A model generated the notes under the pieces. It made no database searches. It worked only from the letters and a program-made list of their open reading frames with translations, and had not been told where the DNA came from. Both the position numbers and the translations under genes were made by a program. Below, in pieces: positions 1 to 4,985 of a stretch of DNA of 26,026 nucleotides. Within the stretch, counting starts at the first letter, position 1. Every line of letters begins with the position of its first letter. This stretch comes from JAAAOZ01 sp964496595 (lineage in GTDB: Bacteria > Chloroflexota > Anaerolineae > B4-G1 > SLSP01): assembly GCA_964496595.1 (NCBI GenBank), contig CAZCAI010000061.1, positions 1 through 26,026 of the forward strand, given 5' to 3'.

Positions 1-42
1 ACGCTGAGATTTGAACAGTTACCAATGCGAGGTGTCCGATGA
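1..42 (+). CDS. C-terminal end of an upstream gene (partial)
   Basis: The reading frame is open from the window edge and ends in TGA at 40-42, giving the residues TLRFEQLPMRGVR. The stop overlaps the ATG of a tiny downstream frame in an ATGA arrangement, which is common between coupled phage genes. Too little is visible to assign a function. It may simply be a chance open stretch, because only 13 codons are seen. Confidence 0.35.
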   Translation, partial: TLRFEQLPMRGVR

Positions 43-92
43 ACGCCATTATCGCAGCGGCGGCGGAGACGGCAATGTCAGTATTATCATAA
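39..92 (+). CDS. Possible 17-residue peptide, translationally coupled
   Basis: The ATG at 39 overlaps the stop of the preceding frame (ATGA) and has an AGGTG ribosome-binding-like stretch about 5 bases upstream. The product is MNAIIAAAAETAMSVLS, Ala-rich and weakly hydrophobic. It ends 15 bases before the next gene, whose ribosome site AAGGAG begins just after this stop. The tight packing is the only argument for it. No family is recognised and it could be non-coding linker. Confidence 0.25.
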   Translation: MNAIIAAAAETAMSVLS

Positions 93-107
93 AGAAGGAG
101 TAGATAG

Positions 108-500
108 ATGGGGAATATCGCTACAATTCGGGCTGGCGATGATGTCAAAATCGAGGTCTCCGTAGCCGTTGATGAAGGCCCGGCTATGGTATTCATTACG
201 AACACACTCGATCTCTTTTCGGATGGTCAGATAATTCTATTCAGCGACGAGATCGATTCTCTGATCTCAGGCCTAAAACAAGCAGAGCAGCTAATTAAGG
301 ATCAGGCCATCGAAAAACCTTCAAGGCCATCAGACCCAAAGTCAAGGGTCCGAGAGATACTATACGGCATAATCAACAACGAGGATCGGTACTGGTATCG
401 AGGATCCTCCGTCCGGTGGGGAGTGGTCGAGCAAGATCTTTATGCCATTGTGGATCGTTTAGAGGCGAGCAATGACCGGCCAACAGTTGACGATGTTTGA
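108..500 (+). CDS. Hypothetical phage protein, 130 aa
   Basis: The start is supported by a GAAGGAG site about 8 bases upstream. The protein has no signal peptide or membrane segment. Its first half (residues 1-60) looks like a compact beta-rich domain (IATIRAGDDVKIEVSVAV, then VFITNTLDLF). A predicted helix around 46-66 (DEIDSLISGLKQAEQLI) follows, then a charged tail with an Arg/Tyr/Trp-rich patch near 90-105 (EDRYWYRGSSVRWGVVE). It overlaps the next gene by 29 bases, suggesting coupled translation in a plus-strand early-type operon. I do not recognise the family. Confidence 0.7.
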   Translation: MGNIATIRAGDDVKIEVSVAVDEGPAMVFITNTLDLFSDGQIILFSDEIDSLISGLKQAEQLIKDQAIEKPSRPSDPKSRVREILYGIINNEDRYWYRGSSVRWGVVEQDLYAIVDRLEASNDRPTVDDV

Positions 501-765
501 CGAGCCGCGATCCACGCCCACCTGGACCGTGATTTGGGGGCAAGGAAAGCCGCTGGGGCAAACCGTCAAGCGCGCGGTGACCACGCACTATCAGGAGACC
601 GGTCACCTGCCGGCGGCCCTGCGCTGCTCGGCTGGCCAGCTGGACGACGTGCGCGCCGCCCTGCGCGAGTTGGAGCTGCACACATTGGCCCAGCACGTGA
701 TCGGCTGCGCCGGGATCCTACGGGGAGAGCTATGGCTCCCGGCCCCACACATCCCCGACTGGTGA
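472..765 (+). CDS. Hypothetical phage protein, 97 aa
   Basis: It starts inside the end of the previous gene, with a GAGGCGA site about 5 bases upstream. A second ATG at 493 has no obvious ribosome site, so the first was kept. The N-terminus MTGQQLTMFDEP resembles openings seen in small phage proteins. The centre (residues 30-70) is mostly helical (GQTVKRAVTTHYQETGHLPAAL, then DDVRAALREL). The TGA stop lies inside the first arm of a 42-bp inverted-repeat element (760-801), and a terminator follows, so this is the last gene of its transcription unit. Function unknown. Confidence 0.6.
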   Translation: MTGQQLTMFDEPRSTPTWTVIWGQGKPLGQTVKRAVTTHYQETGHLPAALRCSAGQLDDVRAALRELELHTLAQHVIGCAGILRGELWLPAPHIPDW

Positions 766-801
766 CGTCGAAGGCGGCCACGTGGCCAAGAGCTGTCACC
801 A
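760..801. repeat. 42-bp inverted-repeat element, copy 1
   Basis: The arms are TGGTGAC (760-766) and GTCACCA (795-801), separated by 28 bases. The interior holds the 12-bp palindrome GGCCACGTGGCC close to the centre. The first arm contains the stop codon of the preceding gene. Four further elements with the same arms occur at 2241-2282, 15993-16042, 18414-18455 and 18461-18502. Immediately upstream, the bases CCGAC are shared with copy 2. Confidence 0.75.
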
Positions 802-803
802 CC

Positions 804-828
804 AGCGCCTCTGCGGGGGCGCTTTTTT
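804..828 (+). terminator. Rho-independent terminator of the first plus-strand unit
   Basis: AGCGCC (804-809) pairs with GGCGCT (818-823). Two more pairs (T-G and C-G) close a TGCG tetraloop, and six Ts follow (823-828). It lies 38 bases after the stop of the 97-residue gene and just after inverted-repeat copy 1, so it ends the 108-765 unit and insulates the promoter region downstream. Confidence 0.85.
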
Positions 829-861
829 GTTATGTAAAATAGAACACTTGTACCTAGCCAC

Positions 862-890
862 TTGACCAGTATTTTGGCCAAATGTAAAAT
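862..890 (+). promoter_or_regulatory. Possible upstream sigma70-type promoter
   Basis: TTGACC (862-867) and TAAAAT (885-890) are separated by 17 bases. Both hexamers are one base from consensus. It would read into the same operon as the better promoter at 897-925, so the two may be tandem promoters. Confidence is limited because the region is AT-rich and such matches arise by chance. Confidence 0.4.
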
Positions 891-896
891 TGGGGG

Positions 897-925
897 TTGG
901 CATATAACCGATAATCGGTTATACT
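897..925 (+). promoter_or_regulatory. Sigma70-type promoter for the 983-2234 operon
   Basis: The -35 box TTGGCA (897-902) and the -10 box TATACT (920-925) each differ from consensus by one base, with an ideal 17-base spacer. Transcription would start near 932, about 50 bases before the first gene at 983. The spacer and most of the -10 box are covered by a 21-base palindrome, so a repressor bound there would block polymerase. Confidence 0.7.
903..923. promoter_or_regulatory. Palindromic operator overlapping promoter spacer and -10 box
   Basis: TATAACCGAT (903-912), a central A (913) and ATCGGTTATA (914-923) form a perfect inverted repeat with 10-base arms. Its position between the -35 and -10 boxes is classical for a dimeric helix-turn-helix repressor. 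The helix-turn-helix protein at 1893-2234 is in the controlled operon and is one candidate regulator. That link is inference only. Confidence 0.7.
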
Positions 926-982
926 TAGAATCAGATGGGAGAGGGGCCAGCCCACAAAGAGGCCCAAAAGGAGTGACCGGAG

Positions 983-1279
983 ATGAAAGCCACAATCGAG
1001 GCAATTGATATTTGGAAGGCAGAGGTTAGGGTTTGCGAGGGCGAGGAGTGCAAGAGTAATATTCTCCCTAATAGAGATATGGTCCAGGTGGCCAAAAATC
1101 TCATTGCCAATGGTGTTGAGGTTGAGGTCCTGGTTGGTGGCCCAATTATCAAAATGGGATCGAGTCTCAAGGAAGCTCTATTAGAGATGAGCGATCTCAG
1201 TTTCGAGGAGCAGGGGAAAATAATGGCTGGCGGCCTTAAGCATCGCTCCTTTACAATCAATGCCCAAGGAGGTGAGTAG
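983..1279 (+). CDS. Hypothetical phage protein, 98 aa
   Basis: This is the first gene after the operator-controlled promoter. The ATG at 983 follows GGAG closely and an AAAGGAG lies further up. The N-terminal half alternates beta-like stretches (ATIEAIDIWKAEVRVC) with a two-Cys turn CEGEEC at about 18-23. The middle (VAKNLIANGVEVEVLVGGPI) and the C-terminal half are helical and acidic. There are no membrane segments. Codon use is more AT-rich than in the HAD gene downstream. It is followed two bases later by the 44-residue gene. Family not recognised. Confidence 0.7.
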   Translation: MKATIEAIDIWKAEVRVCEGEECKSNILPNRDMVQVAKNLIANGVEVEVLVGGPIIKMGSSLKEALLEMSDLSFEEQGKIMAGGLKHRSFTINAQGGE

Positions 1280-1280
1280 A

Positions 1281-1415
1281 ATGGCTAAGAAAGATCAAGA
1301 GTGGCGAAAGATCAAGATTAAAGCGAAGAAGAAGGATGGAAGTACCGTAATGCGCACGCTTGGCTACATCGCGGATTTGATCGGTATCCCAAACTCCAAG
1401 AAAGGGCAAAAATAA
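1281..1415 (+). CDS. Small basic protein, 44 aa
   Basis: A strong AAGGAGGTGAG site lies just upstream of the ATG at 1281. The product begins MAKKDQEWRKIKIKAKKKDG and ends PNSKKGQK. About a third of its residues are Lys or Arg, with a short hydrophobic centre (LGYIADLIGI, residues 27-36). The TAA stop overlaps the next ATG as TAATG, which is good evidence for coupled translation and for a real gene despite its size. The basic character fits nucleic-acid binding, but that is inference. No family recognised. Confidence 0.65.
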   Translation: MAKKDQEWRKIKIKAKKKDGSTVMRTLGYIADLIGIPNSKKGQK

Positions 1416-1903
1416 TGCTCTACATCTTCGACAAGGACGGCACGTTAGTTGGTCGGGCGGGCAACCGCCCGGCCAACACACCGGATGAGCAGGTGCTCTT
1501 GCCGGGCGTTGCCGAGAAGATCGCCGAGCTGCGCGCGCAGGGGCACAAACTGGCCCTCGCGTCTAATCAAGGGGGCGTGGCCTGGGGCTTCATCACCGAG
1601 GATGAGGCCTGGGCGCTGATGGACGATTGCGCGGAGAAGGTTGGCGGCCTGGATGCGGCGGCGATGTGCCCCTATGATGCCCGCGCGCGTGGCCCCAAGG
1701 CGCTCCCGGAGTTCGCGCGTGATGATCGCTGCCGGAAGCCGAATCCGGGGATGTTACTCGATTTAATGGAGCAGCTTTGCGCATCGCCCGCATCAACTGT
1801 GATGGTTGGAGATCGCGAGAGCGACCGCCTGGCTGCCGAAGCTGCGGGGTGTGAGTTCGTTGGGGCTGATGAGTTTTTCGAGAGGTGCTGTGATGAAAAC
1901 TAA
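1415..1903 (+). CDS. HAD-superfamily phosphatase (subfamily III-like)
   Basis: The 162-residue protein carries all four HAD motifs. They are FDKDGTL near the N-terminus (residues 5-11, nucleophile and acid/base Asp), SNQGG at about 50-54 (motif II), RKPNPGML at about 108-115 (motif III Lys) and VGDRESD at about 131-137 (motif IV acids). The layout matches HAD-III enzymes such as histidinol-phosphatase, GmhB-like phosphatases and the phosphatase domain of polynucleotide kinase-phosphatases. In a phage, removal of 3' or 5' phosphates from nucleic-acid ends or nucleotides is the likeliest role, but the substrate cannot be read from sequence. No kinase domain is attached. It overlaps the genes on both sides (TAATG before, 11 bases after). 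Confidence 0.85.
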   Translation: MLYIFDKDGTLVGRAGNRPANTPDEQVLLPGVAEKIAELRAQGHKLALASNQGGVAWGFITEDEAWALMDDCAEKVGGLDAAAMCPYDARARGPKALPEFARDDRCRKPNPGMLLDLMEQLCASPASTVMVGDRESDRLAAEAAGCEFVGADEFFERCCDEN

Positions 1904-2234
1904 ACTAAGTTATGGGGAGAAGCTCTTACTTCGTTATTTGCAAGCCGTCGCGCGGCTCGAATCTGGCACGCCGGAGGAGATCGCGGATGCCAAGGCGATC
2001 ATCGCCGAGATTGAAGATGATGCGGACTTCATCCGCAATCAGATGCGCCCCGCCGCCGACGTGGCCGAGGCGACCGGATATTCGCCGGATCACCTCCGTC
2101 GCATTTGCCGTGATCATGGCCCGGAGGGCACTGGCCGCGTACGCTGCGAGAAGCGCCACGGAAAATTGTGGTATATCTACACGCCGGATATTGAGGCCCT
2201 CGTCGATGCCGGCGTGCTGCGGGGGCCGCAATAG
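1893..2234 (+). CDS. Helix-turn-helix (excisionase/MerR-like) DNA-binding protein
   Basis: The start at ATG 1893 (MKTKLSYGEKLL) overlaps the HAD gene by 11 bases. A longer frame from 1806 would lie deep inside that gene and was not used. The 113-residue product has an N-terminal helical region rich in Glu/Ala (25-48), then a helix-turn-helix of the MerR/excisionase type at about 52-70 (AADVAEATGYSPDHLRRICR). A small beta-wing follows (GRVRCEKRHGKLWYIYTPDIEAL) with the usual 'Tyr-x-x-Asp-Ile-Glu-Ala-Leu' ending of such domains. It could be an excisionase, a terminase-like DNA-recognition protein or a regulator of the palindrome at 903-923. It is the last gene before the convergence zone. Confidence 0.7.
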   Translation: MKTKLSYGEKLLLRYLQAVARLESGTPEEIADAKAIIAEIEDDADFIRNQMRPAADVAEATGYSPDHLRRICRDHGPEGTGRVRCEKRHGKLWYIYTPDIEALVDAGVLRGPQ

Positions 2235-2240
2235 GCCGAC

Positions 2241-2282
2241 TGGTGACACGCTTTGGCGGGATCATCGAGGGGAGCGTCACCA
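2241..2282. repeat. 42-bp inverted-repeat element, copy 2
   Basis: The arms are TGGTGAC (2241-2247) and GTCACCA (2276-2282), span 42 as in copy 1. The dyad extends inward with CGCT and AGCG, one base bulged. The left half TGGTGACACGCTTTG is shared exactly with copy 3 at 15993. It lies six bases after the stop of the helix-turn-helix gene and 12 bases before the bidirectional terminator. Confidence 0.75.
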
Positions 2283-2293
2283 CTCGAAAGCAA

Positions 2294-2317
2294 AGACCGC
2301 CGCGAAAGCGGCGGTCT
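2294..2317. terminator. Bidirectional terminator between converging operons
   Basis: A perfect 10-base stem (AGACCGCCGC with GCGGCGGTCT) closes a GAAA tetraloop. The plus strand continues CCTTGTTT and the minus strand continues TTGCTTTC, so U-tracts are modest, but the stem is very stable. It lies between the last plus-strand gene (ends 2234) and the last gene of the minus-strand late operon (ends 2339), ending both. Confidence 0.85.
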
Positions 2318-2338
2318 CCTTGTTTATGATGAACCCAA

Positions 2339-2857
2339 CTAATCGGCGACGCTCGTCGCCCACGCGACGGCGTTGGCGCCATCCGGCGCCCCATTGACAA
2401 CGTACACGCCCAAATCGAACAGCGTGCGCGCCAACGCGAAAAACGCGGTCCCTGCCGAGATAGGAGAATCGCCCGCGTAAGGGATACTGATCTCAGTCAT
2501 CCCCAGAGCCTCCGCCTCACTCGTCCAAACCCCTTGATCGGCGGGATCAAGCGCATTGAACGCCGCGAGACTGGCATCCCACGCCACGGATCCCTTGCCG
2601 ATCATCTGCTGGATCAAGTACGAATTCCAGCGATAATCAGGCGCAGCCTCCTTTATCTCTGCCTTCGTCGCATCCCCCGCCAACCCGATGGCACGCTGCG
2701 CGGCCAACATCACCTGACGGACATTCCCCTGAGCTTCTGTCTGCGGATTTGTGGGGCGGGTGTACCCTCGCACGTAACCTCGGCGATCAAAGACCAGCGC
2801 ATTGGCAAACTTCCCCGACGCCTCAACACTGAACAGCCCTCCTACGACCTTAGCCAT
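2339..2857 (-). CDS. Probable virion-associated protein, 172 aa
   Basis: This is the last gene of the late operon. AGGAGGG lies just upstream of its ATG. The N-terminal part has a pattern I associate with phage structural proteins of unknown function: an ASGKFANALVFDRRG turn (residues about 13-27) followed by YVRGYTRPTNPQTEAQGNVR (28-48), that is 'Arg-x-x-x-x-Pro-x-Asn-Pro-x-Thr-x-Ala-Gln'. The rest is helical with a central PDYRWNSYLIQQMIG segment and an aromatic-rich end. No membrane helix. Its place after the tail-fibre-like gene suggests a tail-tip or adhesion accessory part. Function not known. Confidence 0.75.
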   Translation of the reverse strand: MAKVVGGLFSVEASGKFANALVFDRRGYVRGYTRPTNPQTEAQGNVRQVMLAAQRAIGLAGDATKAEIKEAAPDYRWNSYLIQQMIGKGSVAWDASLAAFNALDPADQGVWTSEAEALGMTEISIPYAGDSPISAGTAFFALARTLFDLGVYVVNGAPDGANAVAWATSVAD

Positions 2858-2869
2858 ACGACCCTCCTC

Positions 2870-3241
2870 TTACAGCAACTTAAAAAGTGAAGGCCGCCCC
2901 CCAGCCGTTAGCGGAAAACCCTCCTCCAGATTCTCGGTCGGCGCGCTGAAATACACGCCGCTCGCATCGCCGCCTAACCCGGTTGGCGCATCTGGGCGCG
3001 ATGTGTGTTGTGGGAAGCTGGCCCCACGCACGTCAATCGTCTCCAAGCTACCGGCGACCTTGCGGTCGATAGCATACTTGAGAAACATATTCTCCGTCAT
3101 CGGCGGTTGTGATCCGGCGTCGTTCAGCGCCGCCAGAAACTCAGCCATCTCCAGGCCCTGCGGGGCCAGACTCGCAATGAGCGCATCATACCCCGCGTCC
3201 TCGTATCTGCATACCCAATCTGTGCTTAATACTCTAATCAT
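2870..3241 (-). CDS. Hypothetical protein, 123 aa, tail-end position
   Basis: The AAAAAGGAG site sits 8 bases before the ATG. The first third is helical (YEDAGYDALIASLAPQGLEMAEFLAAL). A central MTENMFLKYAIDRKVAGSL segment and a Gly/Pro-rich C-terminus follow. No recognised domain. It starts 26 bases after the stop of the shortened avd gene, in the place where a DGR usually has its template repeat and reverse transcriptase. The protein shows no reverse-transcriptase motif (no YxDD) and is too short to be one. It may be a structural or DGR-unrelated passenger gene. Confidence 0.65.
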   Translation of the reverse strand: MIRVLSTDWVCRYEDAGYDALIASLAPQGLEMAEFLAALNDAGSQPPMTENMFLKYAIDRKVAGSLETIDVRGASFPQHTSRPDAPTGLGGDASGVYFSAPTENLEEGFPLTAGGRPSLFKLL

Positions 3242-3267
3242 TAGATTCTCCTTTTTGAAAAACGAAC

Positions 3268-3519
3268 TCAGATAATCAGATCATGTGTAATGCGCACTAA
3301 TAATTTGGCCATACTGAGTTGAATATCAGCCTCACGCAAGGCCTTGCGTTTATCCCTCTCCAGATTCGCCTTGGTGATCAACTGTATGGTATCCAGTAAA
3401 GTATTTTGGATTTGTTGCGCCAAGACGAACCTTTGATTCTTCGGGAAGCGGTTGAGGATAGGGAAGGCATAAATTAGCAAATCGTACATCTTTTGGTAGA
3501 TAATCAAGTTCTCTATCAT
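3268..3519 (-). CDS. avd: Avd-like DGR accessory protein, C-terminally shortened
   Basis: The 83-residue product (MIENLIIYQKMYDLLIYAFPIL, later RFPKNQRFVLAQQIQNTLLD) matches the Avd/four-helix-bundle pattern. That pattern is an N-terminal helix with 'Tyr-x-x-Tyr/Leu', the 'RFPKxxRFxLxxxI' helix 2, and helix 3 ending LLVRITHDL. Avd is the accessory protein that binds the DGR reverse transcriptase and template RNA; family members are usually about 110-130 residues. Here helix 4 is missing: translation stops two residues after 'THDL' (II, then TGA). GC is about 40% over 3241-3540, against about 72% in the adjacent 3' end of the target gene, by direct count. It is therefore probably a remnant or a minimal form. 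No reverse transcriptase follows. Confidence 0.75.
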   Translation of the reverse strand: MIENLIIYQKMYDLLIYAFPILNRFPKNQRFVLAQQIQNTLLDTIQLITKANLERDKRKALREADIQLSMAKLLVRITHDLII

Positions 3520-3521
3520 AG

Positions 3522-3541
3522 GGATTCAGATTTCTGACTCC
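3522..3541 (-). other. Small hairpin between variable gene and avd
   Basis: On the minus strand GGAGTCAG (3541-3534) can pair with CTGAATCC (3529-3522) around a four-base AAAT loop, with one mismatch. It lies 33-52 bases past the stop codon of the variable gene and just before the avd start. DGR targets often carry a hairpin with a tetraloop just downstream of the variable repeat, so this is a candidate, though weaker and further away than usual. A 9-bp direct repeat CAGATACCA (plus strand 3541-3549 and 3564-3572) flanks the space between. Confidence 0.35.
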
Positions 3542-3573
3542 AGATACCAGATTTTCAGTGGGACAGATACCAA

Positions 3574-4968
3574 CTACAGAGACTTGCAGGCACGGAGGCC
3601 GCGGCCGACGTTGCGGGCCGAGGGCGTGTAGTTGAGGGCGAGGGCGAAAACGCCCGCCTGGACGCCGTTGAGCCAGCCACCACCACGGATCGCCGCGCGT
3701 AACGCGGTGGCGGCGAACCAATATCCATCCTGGCCATAAGCGGCGCTCCCTGTACCATCAGATGTGGCCGGGATCGCCAGCGGGCCGAGATCGGCATCGC
3801 TGCGCAGTGTCAGGATGCGATTTCCACTCGTCATTCCGGCGGTGATATCTGTTGATACTAATGCCAAAATCTCATACGGCCCGCTCGCTGGCGTATCCGC
3901 ACCATCGATGCTCAGCGCGGTCGCGGTGTTGCCGTCGATGTAGAATAGACTGCCAGCAGCGTCATAAAGGAAATCACCGGCAAATTCGTCAACCGTCCAG
4001 GATTTATTGCTATCCGTCAGGCTCCCGGACGCCTCTGCCGTGCTCTCCCCGAATGGCGATCCGCGTAGCGATAGATCGTCGCTGGCGTGGACGAGCACAT
4101 AGCCATCCTCGCCCGCTGCGGTAATGACGTGCGGTGTCGTCGAATCGTCGCCGAGGCTCTCCGGCAGTAGAAACAATCCCGACACCCACTCCCAGATGTT
4201 GCCGTTCAAATCGTGGACGCCGTCGCCGCGCCAGTTATGACTCCACGTTACCGGTCCCGATCCGGTCAGCGCCGAGTCGTGCGCTCCTCTATCAGCGAGC
4301 GCCCAGTCACGGATACCCAGCTCGTTGGGATATTCGGTGTCACTCGGTGGATTTGTGTCGCCGTTCGGCCCGTGCGGTTGCGTGTTGTTCGCCGCCGCCT
4401 CGAACGCCAGTCGTGCCCACACCCGCGCCGGCGTCAAAAACCAGCCAACGCCGAGATTGCACGCCGACCGCCGCGCTTCCAAGTATGTGATCTCTCGCCA
4501 CGGCGACACGCCGGGCTTGCTGTGTACGATATTCGCGCCGACCGCCGCGCCGTCTGCTACATCCGGATTGTCGTCCCACGGCGTGGCGTTCTCCTGTGAG
4601 CCGCTGTATTTTTGGATGATGACGCCGTCGTAGTCATAGCTGTTGATTGTCTTCGGCGGGAGCAGCACGCAGTGCCCCGCGTCGGCATCCTCGAAATTCA
4701 AAAACGTGTACTCAGCAGATTCAAGGCGTTCCGTCAAGTCATCGAAGTCGCCTTTCACGTCGCTCCCCGCCGGGTCGCCCTCCACAGCGTCCCCATCTGC
4801 GTTCCATACGACGAGATCGCCATCGTCGCCTGCGGTACCGGATACCAGGTCGGCGTCCGCACCAGTGCGGTCGCTGATTGCTGAGTCCAACTCGCTCAGG
4901 GGGCCGTTGAGATTCGCCGCCGATAATAGATCCCCGGCTGTATGCGGTGTGTGATGATTAGTTGTCAT
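3574..4968 (-). CDS. DGR variable protein with C-type-lectin/FGE-like fold (receptor-binding candidate)
   Basis: The 464-residue protein has a helical N-terminus (1-95) that could join it to the tail tip. An FGE-type C-lectin domain follows from about 155: LEARRSACNLGVGWFLTPARVWARLA, later QPHGPNG, SGPVTWSHNW and LNGNIWEWVSGL (254-265). A beta-rich insertion lies at about 310-400 (TDSNKSWTVDEFAG, then DGNTATALSIDG). The fold closes with AAIRGGGWLNGVQAGVFALA and a GRGLRA end, the diagnostic ending of DGR variable proteins. Several positions that are usually Asn in this family are here Leu, Val, Ala or Tyr, all on NNC codons. DGRs vary such residues to alter ligand binding. It follows the tail-tip gene at 4986, so it probably makes the host-contact protein. 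Confidence 0.85.
   Translation of the reverse strand: MTTNHHTPHTAGDLLSAANLNGPLSELDSAISDRTGADADLVSGTAGDDGDLVVWNADGDAVEGDPAGSDVKGDFDDLTERLESAEYTFLNFEDADAGHCVLLPPKTINSYDYDGVIIQKYSGSQENATPWDDNPDVADGAAVGANIVHSKPGVSPWREITYLEARRSACNLGVGWFLTPARVWARLAFEAAANNTQPHGPNGDTNPPSDTEYPNELGIRDWALADRGAHDSALTGSGPVTWSHNWRGDGVHDLNGNIWEWVSGLFLLPESLGDDSTTPHVITAAGEDGYVLVHASDDLSLRGSPFGESTAEASGSLTDSNKSWTVDEFAGDFLYDAAGSLFYIDGNTATALSIDGADTPASGPYEILALVSTDITAGMTSGNRILTLRSDADLGPLAIPATSDGTGSAAYGQDGYWFAATALRAAIRGGGWLNGVQAGVFALALNYTPSARNVGRGLRACKSL
3577..3726 (-). other. DGR variable repeat (VR) at the 3' end of the target gene
   Basis: This covers roughly residues 415-464. Compared with the family pattern 'SWNNGxNAGVFALNLNNxPSNxNNNIGFR', the changed sites are encoded CTC (Leu433), GTC (Val436), GCC (Ala444), TAC (Tyr447), GCC (Ala451), GTC (Val454) and CGC (Arg456). 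All keep a third-position C, as expected if AAC template codons were mutated only at their adenines. The constant, GC-rich end (GGCCGCGGCCTCCGTGCC) would serve as the homing-initiation site. The VR boundaries are estimates because no template repeat is visible for comparison. Confidence 0.65.
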
Positions 4969-4985
4969 AATTCCTCCATTCTATT

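Noticed and set aside
760..801. TGGTGAC elements as integron attC or transposon ends
   Set aside because: Arms do not match the attC core (GTTRRRY/RYYYAAC), no integrase or transposase is near, and no target-site duplications are visible.
1..3573. Reverse transcriptase or template repeat of the DGR
   Set aside because: Read on both strands for a YxDD-type polymerase and for an A-rich copy of 3577-3726; neither was seen by eye. A computed self-alignment would be needed to rule it out fully.
3350..3721. Minus-strand frame of 123 codons across the VR and avd
   Set aside because: It overlaps the end of the variable gene and avd in another frame, and is low-complexity Arg/Pro at first. No sign that it is a template-repeat product.
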